The position numbers and the translations under genes were made by a program. 64,000 nt of DNA from Amycolatopsis alba DSM 44262 (GTDB lineage Bacteria > Actinomycetota > Actinomycetes > Mycobacteriales > Pseudonocardiaceae). Shown one piece after another: positions 52,088 to 60,550 of the stretch (the stretch's first letter is position 1; every line of letters starts with the position of its first letter). The notes below the pieces were generated by a model. It was not told the DNA's origin, did no database searches, and worked only from the letters and a program-made list of their open reading frames with translations. The stretch is from positions 9,509,605 through 9,573,604 of the forward strand of contig NZ_KB913032.1 in NCBI RefSeq assembly GCF_000384215.1, in the 5' to 3' direction.

Positions 52088-54586
52088 TCAGTCGTCGGAG
52101 ACGTCCCCGCCGTTCGCATCCCCGCCACCGCGGATCATGAACAGCACCGACTCCAGTTCCTCCGGCTTGATCAGCACGTCCCGCGCCTTCGACCCCTCGG
52201 ACGGCCCGACGACGCCCCGGCTTTCCAGCAGGTCCATCAGGCGCCCGGCCTTGGCGAAGCCGACCCGCAGCTTCCGCTGCAGCATCGACGTCGAGCCGAA
52301 CTGCGAGGTGACGATCAGTTCGGCGGCCTGCAACAGCACGTCGAGGTCGTCGCCGATGTCGGAGTCGATCTCCTTCTTCTCGCCCGCCTTGGCCGCGGTG
52401 ACGCCGTCGGTGTAGTCCGGCTGCGCCTGTTCCTTGGCGAAGTTCACCACCGCGGCGATCTCTTCGTCGCCGACGAAGGCGCCCTGGATACGGACCGGTT
52501 TCCCGGCGCCCATCGGCAGGTACAGGGCGTCACCCATACCGATGAGCTTCTCCGCTCCGGGCTGGTCGAGGATGACCCGCGAGTCGGTGAGCGAGGAGGT
52601 CGCGAACGCCAGCCGCGACGGCACGTTGGTCTTGATCAGGCCGGTCACGACGTCGACCGACGGGCGCTGGGTCGCCAGGACCAGGTGGATACCGGCGGCA
52701 CGCGCCTTCTGGGTGATCCGGACGATCGCGTCCTCGACGTCGCGCGGGGCGGTCATCATCAGGTCGGCGAGCTCGTCGACGATCGCCATGATGTACGGGT
52801 ACGGCGAGTACACGCGTTCGCTGCCGGGCGGCGCGGTGATCTCGCCGGAACGCACCTTCTTGTTGTAGTCGTCGATGTGCCGGACCTTGTTGACCTGCAT
52901 GTCCTGATACCGCTGCTCCATCTCCTCCACCAGCCAGGCCAGCGCGGCGGCGGCCTTCTTCGGCTGGGTGATGATGGGCGTGATCAGGTGCGGGATGCCT
53001 TCGTACGGGGTCAGCTCGACCATTTTCGGGTCGATCAGGATCATCCGGCACTCGTCCGGCGTCGACCGCGCGAGCAGCGACACCAGCATCGAGTTCACGA
53101 AGCTCGACTTACCGGAACCGGTGGACCCCGCGACCAGCAGGTGCGGCATCTTCGTCAGGTTCGCGGTGACGAAATGGCCTTCGATGTCCTTGCCGAGCCC
53201 GATGACCATCGGGTGGTTGTCCTTGACCGTCGACGGCGCGCGCAGGACGTCGCCGAGGCGCACCATCTCGCGGTCCGAGTTCGGCACCTCGATGCCGACC
53301 GCGGATTTGCCGGGGATCGGCGCCAGCAGCCGGACGTTGTCGGTCGCCACCGCGTAGGCGATGTTCTTGGTCAGCGCGGTGATCTTCTCGACCTTCACGC
53401 CGGGGCCGAGTTCGACCTCGTACCGCGTGACCGTCGGGCCGCGGGTGAAGCCGGTGACCTGCGCGTCGACGTTGAACTGCTCCAGCACGCCGGTGATCGC
53501 CTCGATCATGGCGTCGTTGGCCTTGCTGCGGGACTTCGGCGCGTCGCCGAGCTTCAGCAGGTCCGGCGACGGGAGCTTGTAGTCGCCTTCGACGGTCCTG
53601 GTGACCGAGAGCGGCGCCTCGGCCTTCTTCGGCTTCTTCTCCTCGACAGGCTTGGGCACGGCCTTCGGCGGGCGCAGCGGCGTCGGCGCTTCGGCCAGAG
53701 CCGCCTCGATGTCGAGCTGCTCGCCTTCGTGGTCACCCGAGGCCTGGCGGCGCCGCGACGGTTTCCGCAGCCGGACCGACTTCGGATCGGCCTCGGTGAC
53801 GGCGTTGCGTTCCTCGTGGATGGCCTGGCGCTCGGCCTCGGCCTCTTCGATCTCTTCGGGGTCGAGACCCCAGTTGCGCAGCCGGTGCGGGATCTCGCGG
53901 ACCGGGGTCCCGGTGAACACGAGCGTGCCGAACAGCAGCGCCAGGACCAGCAGCGGCACGGCGACCCACGTCGTGACGCCCATGGTCAGCAGGCCGCCGG
54001 AGAACGCGCCGATCACCCCGCCCGCGTACATCCGGCCGTCGTTGGTCTCGGGCAGCGCGGTGAAGATGTGCAGCATGCCGAGCACGGCCAGGATGACCAG
54101 GATGGTGCCGATGACCATCCGCGGCCGGGCCTCCGGCACCGGTTCCGAGCGCATCAGCGCGACGGCGACGACGGTGAGCACGAGCGGCAGCGTCACCGCT
54201 CCGGCCCCGAGCAGCGAGCGGGCGCCTACCTCGACCCAGCCGCCGATCGGGCCCGCGGCCCGCCACCAGACGCCGAACGCGATCACCAGCGCCAGCGCGA
54301 TGAGACCGAGCGCGAGACCGTCGCGACGGTGTTCGGGTTCGAGTTCGCGGCCGCGCCCCACCGTCCGCGCCAGGGTGCCGAGACCCTTCGCGAGCAGGTT
54401 CCAGGTGCCACGCACGCCCTTGGCGAACGTGCCGGACGACTTCTTCCGGGGCGCCGGACGCCGTGGAGCGGGCTTCCTCGCAGCCGTTGACCTGGGCTTC
54501 GCCGGGGTACGCGGCTTTCGCGCCGGCCCCTTGCTGCCGCCGCTTCGCGCCGTACTCCGCTTCCTGGTCGTCGACCCGCTAGCCAT
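52088..54586 (-). CDS. ftsK: DNA translocase FtsK/SpoIIIE
   Basis: An 832-residue membrane-anchored DNA motor. Basic Ala/Pro/Lys N-terminus, about five TM helices (88-226), an acidic linker, then alpha-beta RecA-type motor with Walker A AGSTGSGKSS (486-494) and Walker B IMAIVDELADLM, and a C-terminal winged-helix gamma domain (QFGSTSMLQRKLRVGFAKAGRLMDLLE) that reads polarity sequences. It pumps the chromosome terminus through the septum. TACCGT lies 6 bp before ATG 54586 (minus), a leaderless start. Position next to argA equals Rv2748c. Confidence 0.94.
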   Translation of the reverse strand: MASGSTTRKRSTARSGGSKGPARKPRTPAKPRSTAARKPAPRRPAPRKKSSGTFAKGVRGTWNLLAKGLGTLARTVGRGRELEPEHRRDGLALGLIALALVIAFGVWWRAAGPIGGWVEVGARSLLGAGAVTLPLVLTVVAVALMRSEPVPEARPRMVIGTILVILAVLGMLHIFTALPETNDGRMYAGGVIGAFSGGLLTMGVTTWVAVPLLVLALLFGTLVFTGTPVREIPHRLRNWGLDPEEIEEAEAERQAIHEERNAVTEADPKSVRLRKPSRRRQASGDHEGEQLDIEAALAEAPTPLRPPKAVPKPVEEKKPKKAEAPLSVTRTVEGDYKLPSPDLLKLGDAPKSRSKANDAMIEAITGVLEQFNVDAQVTGFTRGPTVTRYEVELGPGVKVEKITALTKNIAYAVATDNVRLLAPIPGKSAVGIEVPNSDREMVRLGDVLRAPSTVKDNHPMVIGLGKDIEGHFVTANLTKMPHLLVAGSTGSGKSSFVNSMLVSLLARSTPDECRMILIDPKMVELTPYEGIPHLITPIITQPKKAAAALAWLVEEMEQRYQDMQVNKVRHIDDYNKKVRSGEITAPPGSERVYSPYPYIMAIVDELADLMMTAPRDVEDAIVRITQKARAAGIHLVLATQRPSVDVVTGLIKTNVPSRLAFATSSLTDSRVILDQPGAEKLIGMGDALYLPMGAGKPVRIQGAFVGDEEIAAVVNFAKEQAQPDYTDGVTAAKAGEKKEIDSDIGDDLDVLLQAAELIVTSQFGSTSMLQRKLRVGFAKAGRLMDLLESRGVVGPSEGSKARDVLIKPEELESVLFMIRGGGDANGGDVSDD

Positions 54587-54713
54587 GTCTCCACGGTAAC
54601 CGCCTCGACCCTCCAGCCCCGGCTGCCACTCGGAGCACATCCTGAACATTCGTCTCAGGTCACAGCTTGAGCGGCCATCCGGGTGAAAAGCGGTACATGA
54701 CATGCTCTGACCC

Positions 54714-55523
54714 ATGTTCGCGCTGCATCAGGATGAGAATTCGGCTCGCCGCGCCCCCGCGATCTGGCGCACGATGCTGAACATCGACCGGGGGCTGGTC
54801 AATTTCGTCGGCAAACTCACCGTGACCGGCGGTGTCCCGGCGGAACTGCGACGGCGGCCCCTGCTCATGACGGCCAACCACATCGGCGTGTTCGACGCGT
54901 TCGTGCTGATGGCGGCCTGCAAAAGGATCGGCATCAACCCGCGGTTCATGCTGGCGGGCGGCATCCTCGACGCGCCGGTCATCGGCCCCGCGCTGCGGGT
55001 CAGCGGTCACCTGCGGGTCGACCGCAAGGAGGCTTCGACGGCCATCGGCCAGTTCGCCGAAGCGACCGAGGCGCTGCGGACCACCCGCGACCCGCTGATC
55101 GTCTATCCCGAGGGCCGGATCAGCCACGACCCCGGCCTGTGGCCCGAGCGCGGCAAGACCGGCGCGGCCCGGCTCGCGCTCGCGGCGGGCGTCCCGGTGA
55201 TCCCGATCAGCCAGTGGGGCGCGCACGAAGCCGTGTACTGGGGCACGGAAACCGTCAACGGGCCCGCCGATCTGGTACCGCTCGCCAAATCCGGGCTGAG
55301 CGCGCCCATGCGGCGCCCGCGGTTCAAGGTGCACTTCGGTGATCCGGTGGACCTCTCGGACGTCGAGCCGGAGCGGCCGGGCGCCGGGGTCCGCGCGCAC
55401 GCCAAGATCATGCAGGCGATCACCGACGGCATGGTGCCGCTGCGCCGCGACGAACTGCACAAGCCGCGATTCCACGACCCGACACGGCCGACCGACACGG
55501 TCAGTCCCTGGAAGAAGCACTGA
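54714..55523 (+). CDS. 1-acyl-glycerol-3-phosphate acyltransferase family (PlsC)
   Basis: A 269-residue acyltransferase. NHIGVFDAF (His and Asp of the HX4D motif, about residues 55-62), RFMLAGGIL, YPEGRISHDP (about 128) and PVIPISQWG are the four PlsC motifs. It probably acylates lysophosphatidate or a related glycolipid at the membrane. It lacks a long hydrophobic N-terminus. CATGCT ends 7 bp before ATG 54714. Divergent from ftsK. Phosphatidylinositol mannoside acylation is an alternative. Confidence 0.85.
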   Translation: MFALHQDENSARRAPAIWRTMLNIDRGLVNFVGKLTVTGGVPAELRRRPLLMTANHIGVFDAFVLMAACKRIGINPRFMLAGGILDAPVIGPALRVSGHLRVDRKEASTAIGQFAEATEALRTTRDPLIVYPEGRISHDPGLWPERGKTGAARLALAAGVPVIPISQWGAHEAVYWGTETVNGPADLVPLAKSGLSAPMRRPRFKVHFGDPVDLSDVEPERPGAGVRAHAKIMQAITDGMVPLRRDELHKPRFHDPTRPTDTVSPWKKH

Positions 55524-55571
55524 GTTCCGGATCATGGGACGGGTGCTCACGCTCGCCTAAGGTCGGCGTAC

Positions 55572-56186
55572 GTGAGCACCCGCATTCTCGTCGCCTACTA
55601 CAGCGCGACAGGCAACACCGCGAAACTGGCATCGGCGCTGGCCGACGGCGCTCGTGAGACCGGGGCAGAAGTCCGCGTCCGCACGGTTCCCGAAACCGCG
55701 CCACCCGGTGCGGTGGCGAGCAATCCGCGCTGGCAGGCGTGGGTGGACGCGGGGCCGCACCACGAGATCGCGACGCTGGACGACCTGGAGTGGGCCGACG
55801 GTTTCGCGGCCGGGAGCCCGACCCGGTTCGGCGGCCCCGCCGCCCAGCTGAAGTCCTTTTTGGACAGTACTGGCGGCCTGTGGGCCAAGGGAAAGCTGGT
55901 GAACAAGGTCGCGACGTCGTTCACCACCGCGTCCACCGCGCATGGCGGGCTCGAAGCGACGGTGCTGGCGACGAACAACATCTTCTATCACTGGGGCGCC
56001 ATCGTCCTGCCGCTCGGCTACACCGACCCGCGACTACTCGAATCGGGCAATCCCTACGGCGGTTCGTTCGTCTCGCGCAAATCCGCCGAACCCGACGACC
56101 TCGCCCTGGACGCCCTCCGCCTGCAGGGCCGGCGGCTCGCCACCGTCTCGCGCTACGTCGCCGACGGTCTTTTCAAGGACGGGTGA
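55572..56186 (+). CDS. wrbA: NAD(P)H:quinone oxidoreductase, WrbA family
   Basis: A 204-residue flavodoxin-like protein. VAYYSATGNTAKLA (phosphate loop for FMN, residues 7-20), AAGSPTRFGGPAAQLKSFLDSTG (about 80) and the HGGLEATVLATNNIFYHWGAIVLPLGY region match WrbA, which reduces quinones by two electrons to limit oxidative stress. TAAGGT stands 8 bp before GTG 55572, suggesting a leaderless mRNA. Confidence 0.9.
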   Translation: MSTRILVAYYSATGNTAKLASALADGARETGAEVRVRTVPETAPPGAVASNPRWQAWVDAGPHHEIATLDDLEWADGFAAGSPTRFGGPAAQLKSFLDSTGGLWAKGKLVNKVATSFTTASTAHGGLEATVLATNNIFYHWGAIVLPLGYTDPRLLESGNPYGGSFVSRKSAEPDDLALDALRLQGRRLATVSRYVADGLFKDG

Positions 56187-56256
56187 AGGGAACCGCGCGT
56201 TCTTCTCCTGCGTCGTAGTGTGGTCACACAGCGTCACTCCACGGGGAGGAAGCGGG

Positions 56257-56547
56257 ATGGCCGGCGGGTACGAGGTGGTCCTGGAAGCGATCGGCGCCGC
56301 GTCAAGCGCGGCGAAACGGGCTTCGGACGACGTCGGGCGGGTGGCCTTGGCGGCCACGCTCGCCGACGTCGCGGCGGGTTTGCCGGGCGGTGTGTCGGGT
56401 GAAGCAGCGCGGCTGCTCGCGGACGCCTGGGGCCGTGCGGTGCCGGGCTGGGCCGAGAACACCGCGGACTACGCCGCGCGACTCGACGAGGCGGCCGCCC
56501 GCTACCGCTCGAACGAGCTGGCGGCGTCACGGGAACTTCGCGTCTGA
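56257..56547 (+). CDS. Small WXG100-like helical protein
   Basis: A 96-residue Ala-rich protein of two helices (residues 2-35 and 45-90) with GRAVPGWAEN (a WxE turn) between them, resembling the ESAT-6/WXG100 hairpin though without a strict WxG. ATG 56257 has GGGGAGGAAG upstream. Its TGA overlaps the ATG of the DUF1023 hydrolase gene (56545-56549), so both proteins are probably made at a fixed ratio and may act as a pair. It has no signal peptide. Confidence 0.65.
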   Translation: MAGGYEVVLEAIGAASSAAKRASDDVGRVALAATLADVAAGLPGGVSGEAARLLADAWGRAVPGWAENTADYAARLDEAAARYRSNELAASRELRV

Positions 56548-58082
56548 TGCTCACCTGGGGTGACGTGCGCCGGTGGGATCCGGCCGCGATCGGCCGGGTC
56601 GCCGACGCGCTCAACGACGGCTGCACGCGGATCATCGCCGCGAACGACGACGTCGAGACCATGGCCCGTTTCACGGACTGGTCCGGGGACGCCGCCATCG
56701 CCGCGTCGACGCGGGGCAAGTCGCTGACCTCCACTTTGGAGCGGCTGGTGGCCGAGGCGGCCGCGGTCCGGCGGGGCGCGCACGAGGTGCAGATCGCGCT
56801 GGACCGGATCGTCGCGTACGTGCGGGAGACCGAAGAACTCGCGCAGCGGAACGGCCTGACCATCGACGCCGGGGGTGAGATCCGGCCATCAGGCCCCGCG
56901 CGGCCCGATCAACCTCGGGTGAAGGCGGAACTCGCCGACCGGATCGAGCAGATCCTGCGCCGCGCCACCGACGTCGACGCCGATTTCGCGGCCATCCTGC
57001 GCCGGGCCCTGCGCGGCGAGATCACCGAACAAGGTGGCAGCACCCTAGCCCAGGCCGCGGACGCCGGAGCGGCGCAAAGCGGACTGTCGATCATCGGCCC
57101 GCCGGAGAACGGCTCCCCCGGCGACAACAAGGCCTGGTGGGCGAGCCTGTCGGATACCGCGAAAGTCGCGCTGCTGCGGGGAAATCCGGGGCTGGTCGGC
57201 AATCTCGACGGCGTCCCGGCGGCCGATCGCGATGCCGCCAACCGCGCCGTCCTCGCCAGCGAGATCGCGCGGCTCCAAGGCGATCCCAAACTCAAGGGCC
57301 TGGAAGCCATCCAGCAGCGACTGGACCGGTCGGACCCGCCGGCTTTCTTGCTGGGGCTGGACACCAGTGGCGACGGGAAGGCGATCGTTTCGGCGGGGAA
57401 TCCCGACACGGCGGCGAATGTCGCGACCTATGTGCCGGGGACCGGCTCGGAACTGGCCAAGATCGGCGGCGATCTCAACCGTTCCGACAAGATGTGGGCC
57501 ATGGCGACGACCGCGGGCTCCCCGTCGACCGCCGTGGTCACCTGGCTCGGCTACGACGCGCCGAACGCGATCACCGACGCCGCGAGCGCCAAGTACGCCG
57601 ACGGCGGCAAGGCGGCACTGGCCGGATTCCAAGACGGGCTCAGGGAAACACACCAAGGGCCGCCTTCGCACAACACGGTGCTGGGGCACAGCTACGGCAC
57701 CACCGTCGTCGGCCACGCGGCCCGCGACGGCGGTCTCGCCGCGGACGAACTCGTCTTCGTGGCGAGCCCCGGCGTCGGCGCGCACGACGTGAGCCAGCTG
57801 CACCTCGATGGAGTGGACCCCGGCGAGACCGGCAAGCATGTGCACGCGACCGTGGCCGAACACGACATGATCAATCTGGCCAACGTCGAGATCGCCGGAT
57901 ACGACCCGATCCTCGGCCAGGACCCGACCGACGCGGACTTCGGCGGGCAGGTGTTCACTTCGGCGCCGGGCACGGACGGATGGGGCAGGTACAGCACGGA
58001 GGCGCACAGCGAATACTGGGAAGACAACAACCCGTCGCTGCGGAACATCGGCCTGATCATCGCGGGGAAACCCGCCTCGTGA
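56547..58082 (+). CDS. DUF1023 alpha/beta hydrolase with WXG-type N-terminus
   Basis: A 511-residue protein. Residues 1-110 are a helical ESX-like domain (with TDWSGDAAIAAS, a WSG turn at about 45), 110-210 a linker, and 250-511 a DUF1023 alpha/beta hydrolase with nucleophile elbow LGHSYGTTVVGHAA (Ser about 381) and later Asp/His in VAEHDMINLANVEIAGYDP. DUF1023 enzymes are candidate lipases or esterases, often linked to type VII secretion. No signal peptide. Coupled at both ends to neighbouring genes. Confidence 0.85.
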   Translation: MLTWGDVRRWDPAAIGRVADALNDGCTRIIAANDDVETMARFTDWSGDAAIAASTRGKSLTSTLERLVAEAAAVRRGAHEVQIALDRIVAYVRETEELAQRNGLTIDAGGEIRPSGPARPDQPRVKAELADRIEQILRRATDVDADFAAILRRALRGEITEQGGSTLAQAADAGAAQSGLSIIGPPENGSPGDNKAWWASLSDTAKVALLRGNPGLVGNLDGVPAADRDAANRAVLASEIARLQGDPKLKGLEAIQQRLDRSDPPAFLLGLDTSGDGKAIVSAGNPDTAANVATYVPGTGSELAKIGGDLNRSDKMWAMATTAGSPSTAVVTWLGYDAPNAITDAASAKYADGGKAALAGFQDGLRETHQGPPSHNTVLGHSYGTTVVGHAARDGGLAADELVFVASPGVGAHDVSQLHLDGVDPGETGKHVHATVAEHDMINLANVEIAGYDPILGQDPTDADFGGQVFTSAPGTDGWGRYSTEAHSEYWEDNNPSLRNIGLIIAGKPAS

Positions 58083-58696
58083 AACTCCCGCTCCTGACCG
58101 CTCTGCTCGTGCTCTTGTCGGCTTGTTCCCCCGGAGGTGGAGACGCCGTGAAACCGACCATCACCGAACAACAGGCGACGGAAAGGGTGGAGGGATACCT
58201 CAAAGCCGTGCTCGCCGCGCTGCCCGGCACAGCGGAGCTGAAGCCGTTCACCCGGAACAGGTCCGAATGCACCGACCCCACCGACGACGGTCCTCACGGG
58301 CGCTTCGAGATTTCCTCGACCTATGAGGTGGCCGGTCTCGAACCGGCGCGGTTCGCGGAGTACTTCGACGCCGTCGTCCAGTGGTGGTCGGCTCACGACT
58401 TCACCGTCCTGACCGATTCGCGGCCGAAGGATCAGTACGTGTTCGTCCGGAGCAACGTGGACGCCTTCGACATGTCCGTCCAGGCGAACGATCTCGGCAA
58501 GTTCTACGTCGGCGCGACCTCGCCGTGCGTCTGGCCGAACGGCACCCCCGAACCCGAGGCGCTCGAAGCCGCCGAACCCGAGCACCCCGTCGCCGCTCCC
58601 CCGGAACCGGCGCCCGCCCGCAGGCCACGGCGTGCCCCCGTCGACGACGAGGACTTCACCCAGACCAACTGGACCGACGGCGGCACCTCCTACTGA
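58079..58696 (+). CDS. Lipoprotein of unknown function (hydrolase operon)
   Basis: A 205-residue lipoprotein: LLTALLVLLSAC with lipobox LSAC at about residue 16, a mixed alpha/beta domain with two Cys (SECTDP, SPCVWP) that may pair, and a Pro/Arg/Glu-rich tail. GTG 58079 overlaps the hydrolase stop as GTGA. Third gene of the WXG-like/DUF1023/lipoprotein cassette; an immunity or tethering role is possible but not demonstrated. Confidence 0.75.
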   Translation: MKLPLLTALLVLLSACSPGGGDAVKPTITEQQATERVEGYLKAVLAALPGTAELKPFTRNRSECTDPTDDGPHGRFEISSTYEVAGLEPARFAEYFDAVVQWWSAHDFTVLTDSRPKDQYVFVRSNVDAFDMSVQANDLGKFYVGATSPCVWPNGTPEPEALEAAEPEHPVAAPPEPAPARRPRRAPVDDEDFTQTNWTDGGTSY

Positions 58697-58728
58697 CCTA
58701 CTGAGCTACTGACGCGGGCACCGGGAAC

Positions 58729-58781
58729 GCCCCGAGCGCCACGCTTGAGACGCCCAGCGTCCCGAGCGTGGCGCTCGGGGC
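58729..58781. terminator. 17-bp-arm palindrome
   Basis: GCCCCGAGCGCCACGCT (58729-58745) pairs perfectly with 58765-58781, loop 19 bases. It follows the lipoprotein stop and precedes eamA, so it likely ends the hydrolase operon. Confidence 0.75.
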
Positions 58782-58849
58782 ATCCGGCCAGGGCCAGTGG
58801 CTGGGAAAAAGCGGTCGCCTTGTGGGGGGTCGGCGTCTAGCCTCCGGCG

Positions 58850-59821
58850 GTGACCGCCGAACTCGCCGCCGCCCCCGCCCCGCACGTCGCGCATCGCGGC
58901 CGGGGTATCACGCTGATCCTGCTCGCCGCGCTCTTCTTCGGAACCTCGGGCGTGCTGGGCAAACCGGCGATGCAGGCGGGCCTGTCACCGGAGCAGGTCG
59001 CGGCGATCCGCATCGGACTGTCGGCGATCGTCCTGCTCGCGCTCGTCGCGGTCTTCCGGCCGAACCTGCTCAAGGTGACGAAACGCGAATGGCCGTTGCT
59101 GCTGGCGTACGGCTCGCTCGGCGTGGCCGGTGTCCAGCTCATGTACTTCCTCGCGGCGGGCCGGATCCCGGTCGGGATCGCGATCCTGCTCGAGTTCACC
59201 TCGCCGGTGCTGATCGCGCTGTGGGTGCGGTTCGTGCGGCGGGTGCGGTTGCCGAAGGCGATGTGGGCGGGGATCGCGCTGGCGATGACCGGGCTCGTCC
59301 TGGTCGCTCAGGTCTGGGAAGGACTCAGCCTGGACGTCGTCGGGCTGCTCGCCGGGCTGGGCGCGGCCTTCTGCTCGGCGGGCTACTTCCTGCTCGGGGA
59401 GCGTGGCGTCGCGGACCGGGATCCGCTCGGCATGGTCACCTGGGGGATGACGATCGGCGCGGTCCTGGTCTGCGCGGTCGCCCCGCCGTGGACGATTCCG
59501 TGGGGCGTCCTCGGCGACGCGACGACGTTCGGGCCGTGGCGGCCGCCGGTGTGGTCGCTGCTGGTCGCGCTGGTGCTGATCGCGACCGTCATCGCGTACG
59601 CGACGGGCATGGCGGCGCTGCGTCACCTTCCGGCGTCGGTGGCGAGCGTCGTGGGGCTGGTGGAGCCGCTGATCGCGGCGGCGGCCGCCTGGCTGCTGCT
59701 CGGCGAGGCGCTCAGCTGGATCCAGGCCGCGGGCGCGGTGGTACTGCTGACCGGCGCGTACATCGTCCAGCTGACCACGAACGTGGTCCAGACGGACTCA
59801 ACCGTGCTGGAGGCCCCGTAG
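58850..59821 (+). CDS. EamA/DMT-family transporter
   Basis: A 323-residue protein with ten TM helices in two EamA repeats (residues about 20-150 and 165-305), each with the family's GxxxxxG-type packing helices. DMT transporters export amino acids, metabolites or drugs. TAGCCT ends 6 bp before GTG 58850 (leaderless). The 3' end overlaps the convergent DUF305 gene by 24 bp. Substrate unknown. Confidence 0.88.
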   Translation: MTAELAAAPAPHVAHRGRGITLILLAALFFGTSGVLGKPAMQAGLSPEQVAAIRIGLSAIVLLALVAVFRPNLLKVTKREWPLLLAYGSLGVAGVQLMYFLAAGRIPVGIAILLEFTSPVLIALWVRFVRRVRLPKAMWAGIALAMTGLVLVAQVWEGLSLDVVGLLAGLGAAFCSAGYFLLGERGVADRDPLGMVTWGMTIGAVLVCAVAPPWTIPWGVLGDATTFGPWRPPVWSLLVALVLIATVIAYATGMAALRHLPASVASVVGLVEPLIAAAAAWLLLGEALSWIQAAGAVVLLTGAYIVQLTTNVVQTDSTVLEAP

Positions 59822-60397
59822 GTCGCTGATCTCCTGCTGCTGCGAACGTGACGTCGTCGCGGCGAGGTCGCGCGCGTCGGGGTTGCGGCCGTGCTGGGTT
59901 TCGGCGTCGGCGATGCGGACGCCCGCCTCGCGCTGGCGAAGCAGCCGCGTGACGAACTGGCGGTCGAAGTCCTTTCCGGACAGTCCGGTCAGTGCCGCCA
60001 TGTCGTCCGGGCTGAGGTACCCGTCGCGCTGGACGTGTTCGAGGTTCGGGTCGTCCGGCGCGGGCTGTCCCCAGGACTCGATGAGCCCGGAAAGCCGCGC
60101 GATCTCCGGCTCGTGCGTGTCGATGACCCGCCTCGCGAGCGCCTTCAGCTGGTCGTTCGCCGCACGGGTTTCCGCCAGAGAAGCCAGATCCACGCCCTGC
60201 TGGTGATGTGCGAGGGCCTGCCGCGCGAACGTGAGGTCGGCGTCGTTGAACGGAACGGCGGCCTGCTGCGCCATCGGTGAAGACCCGGCAGGCGCCGTCT
60301 GCGCCTGGGGTGCCTCGTCCGAGCAGCCCGCGAGCACGACGGCGGCCAGTGCCGTGGCCAGAGCGACGGGCAGGGACCGGAGGACGGCGTGCGGCAT
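59798..60397 (-). CDS. DUF305-family lipoprotein
   Basis: A 199-residue exported protein: signal peptide ALAAVVLAGC (lipobox LAGC at about residue 25), Ala/Pro spacer, then DUF305 (FNDADLTFARQALAHHQQGVDLASLA and later ADAETQHGRNPDARDLA). The His pair and following Asp are typical of this family, which is proposed to bind metal and is common in copper-stress regions. Function unproven. ATG 60397 has GAGGAG upstream. Confidence 0.85.
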   Translation of the reverse strand: MPHAVLRSLPVALATALAAVVLAGCSDEAPQAQTAPAGSSPMAQQAAVPFNDADLTFARQALAHHQQGVDLASLAETRAANDQLKALARRVIDTHEPEIARLSGLIESWGQPAPDDPNLEHVQRDGYLSPDDMAALTGLSGKDFDRQFVTRLLRQREAGVRIADAETQHGRNPDARDLAATTSRSQQQEISDLRGLQHG

Positions 60398-60550
60398 CGA
60401 AGAGCTCCTCGGAACGCGCGGTGGAGGGACCTAGGTTGGCAGAGTCCTTTTCGACCTGTTCACCGGGGGTTGCGCAAACACTTTTCCTTTCGCGCTTGCG
60501 GTGCGACAATCCCGCGATCCGCAGTCACTCCGACAGGAGGCAACCGCGAA

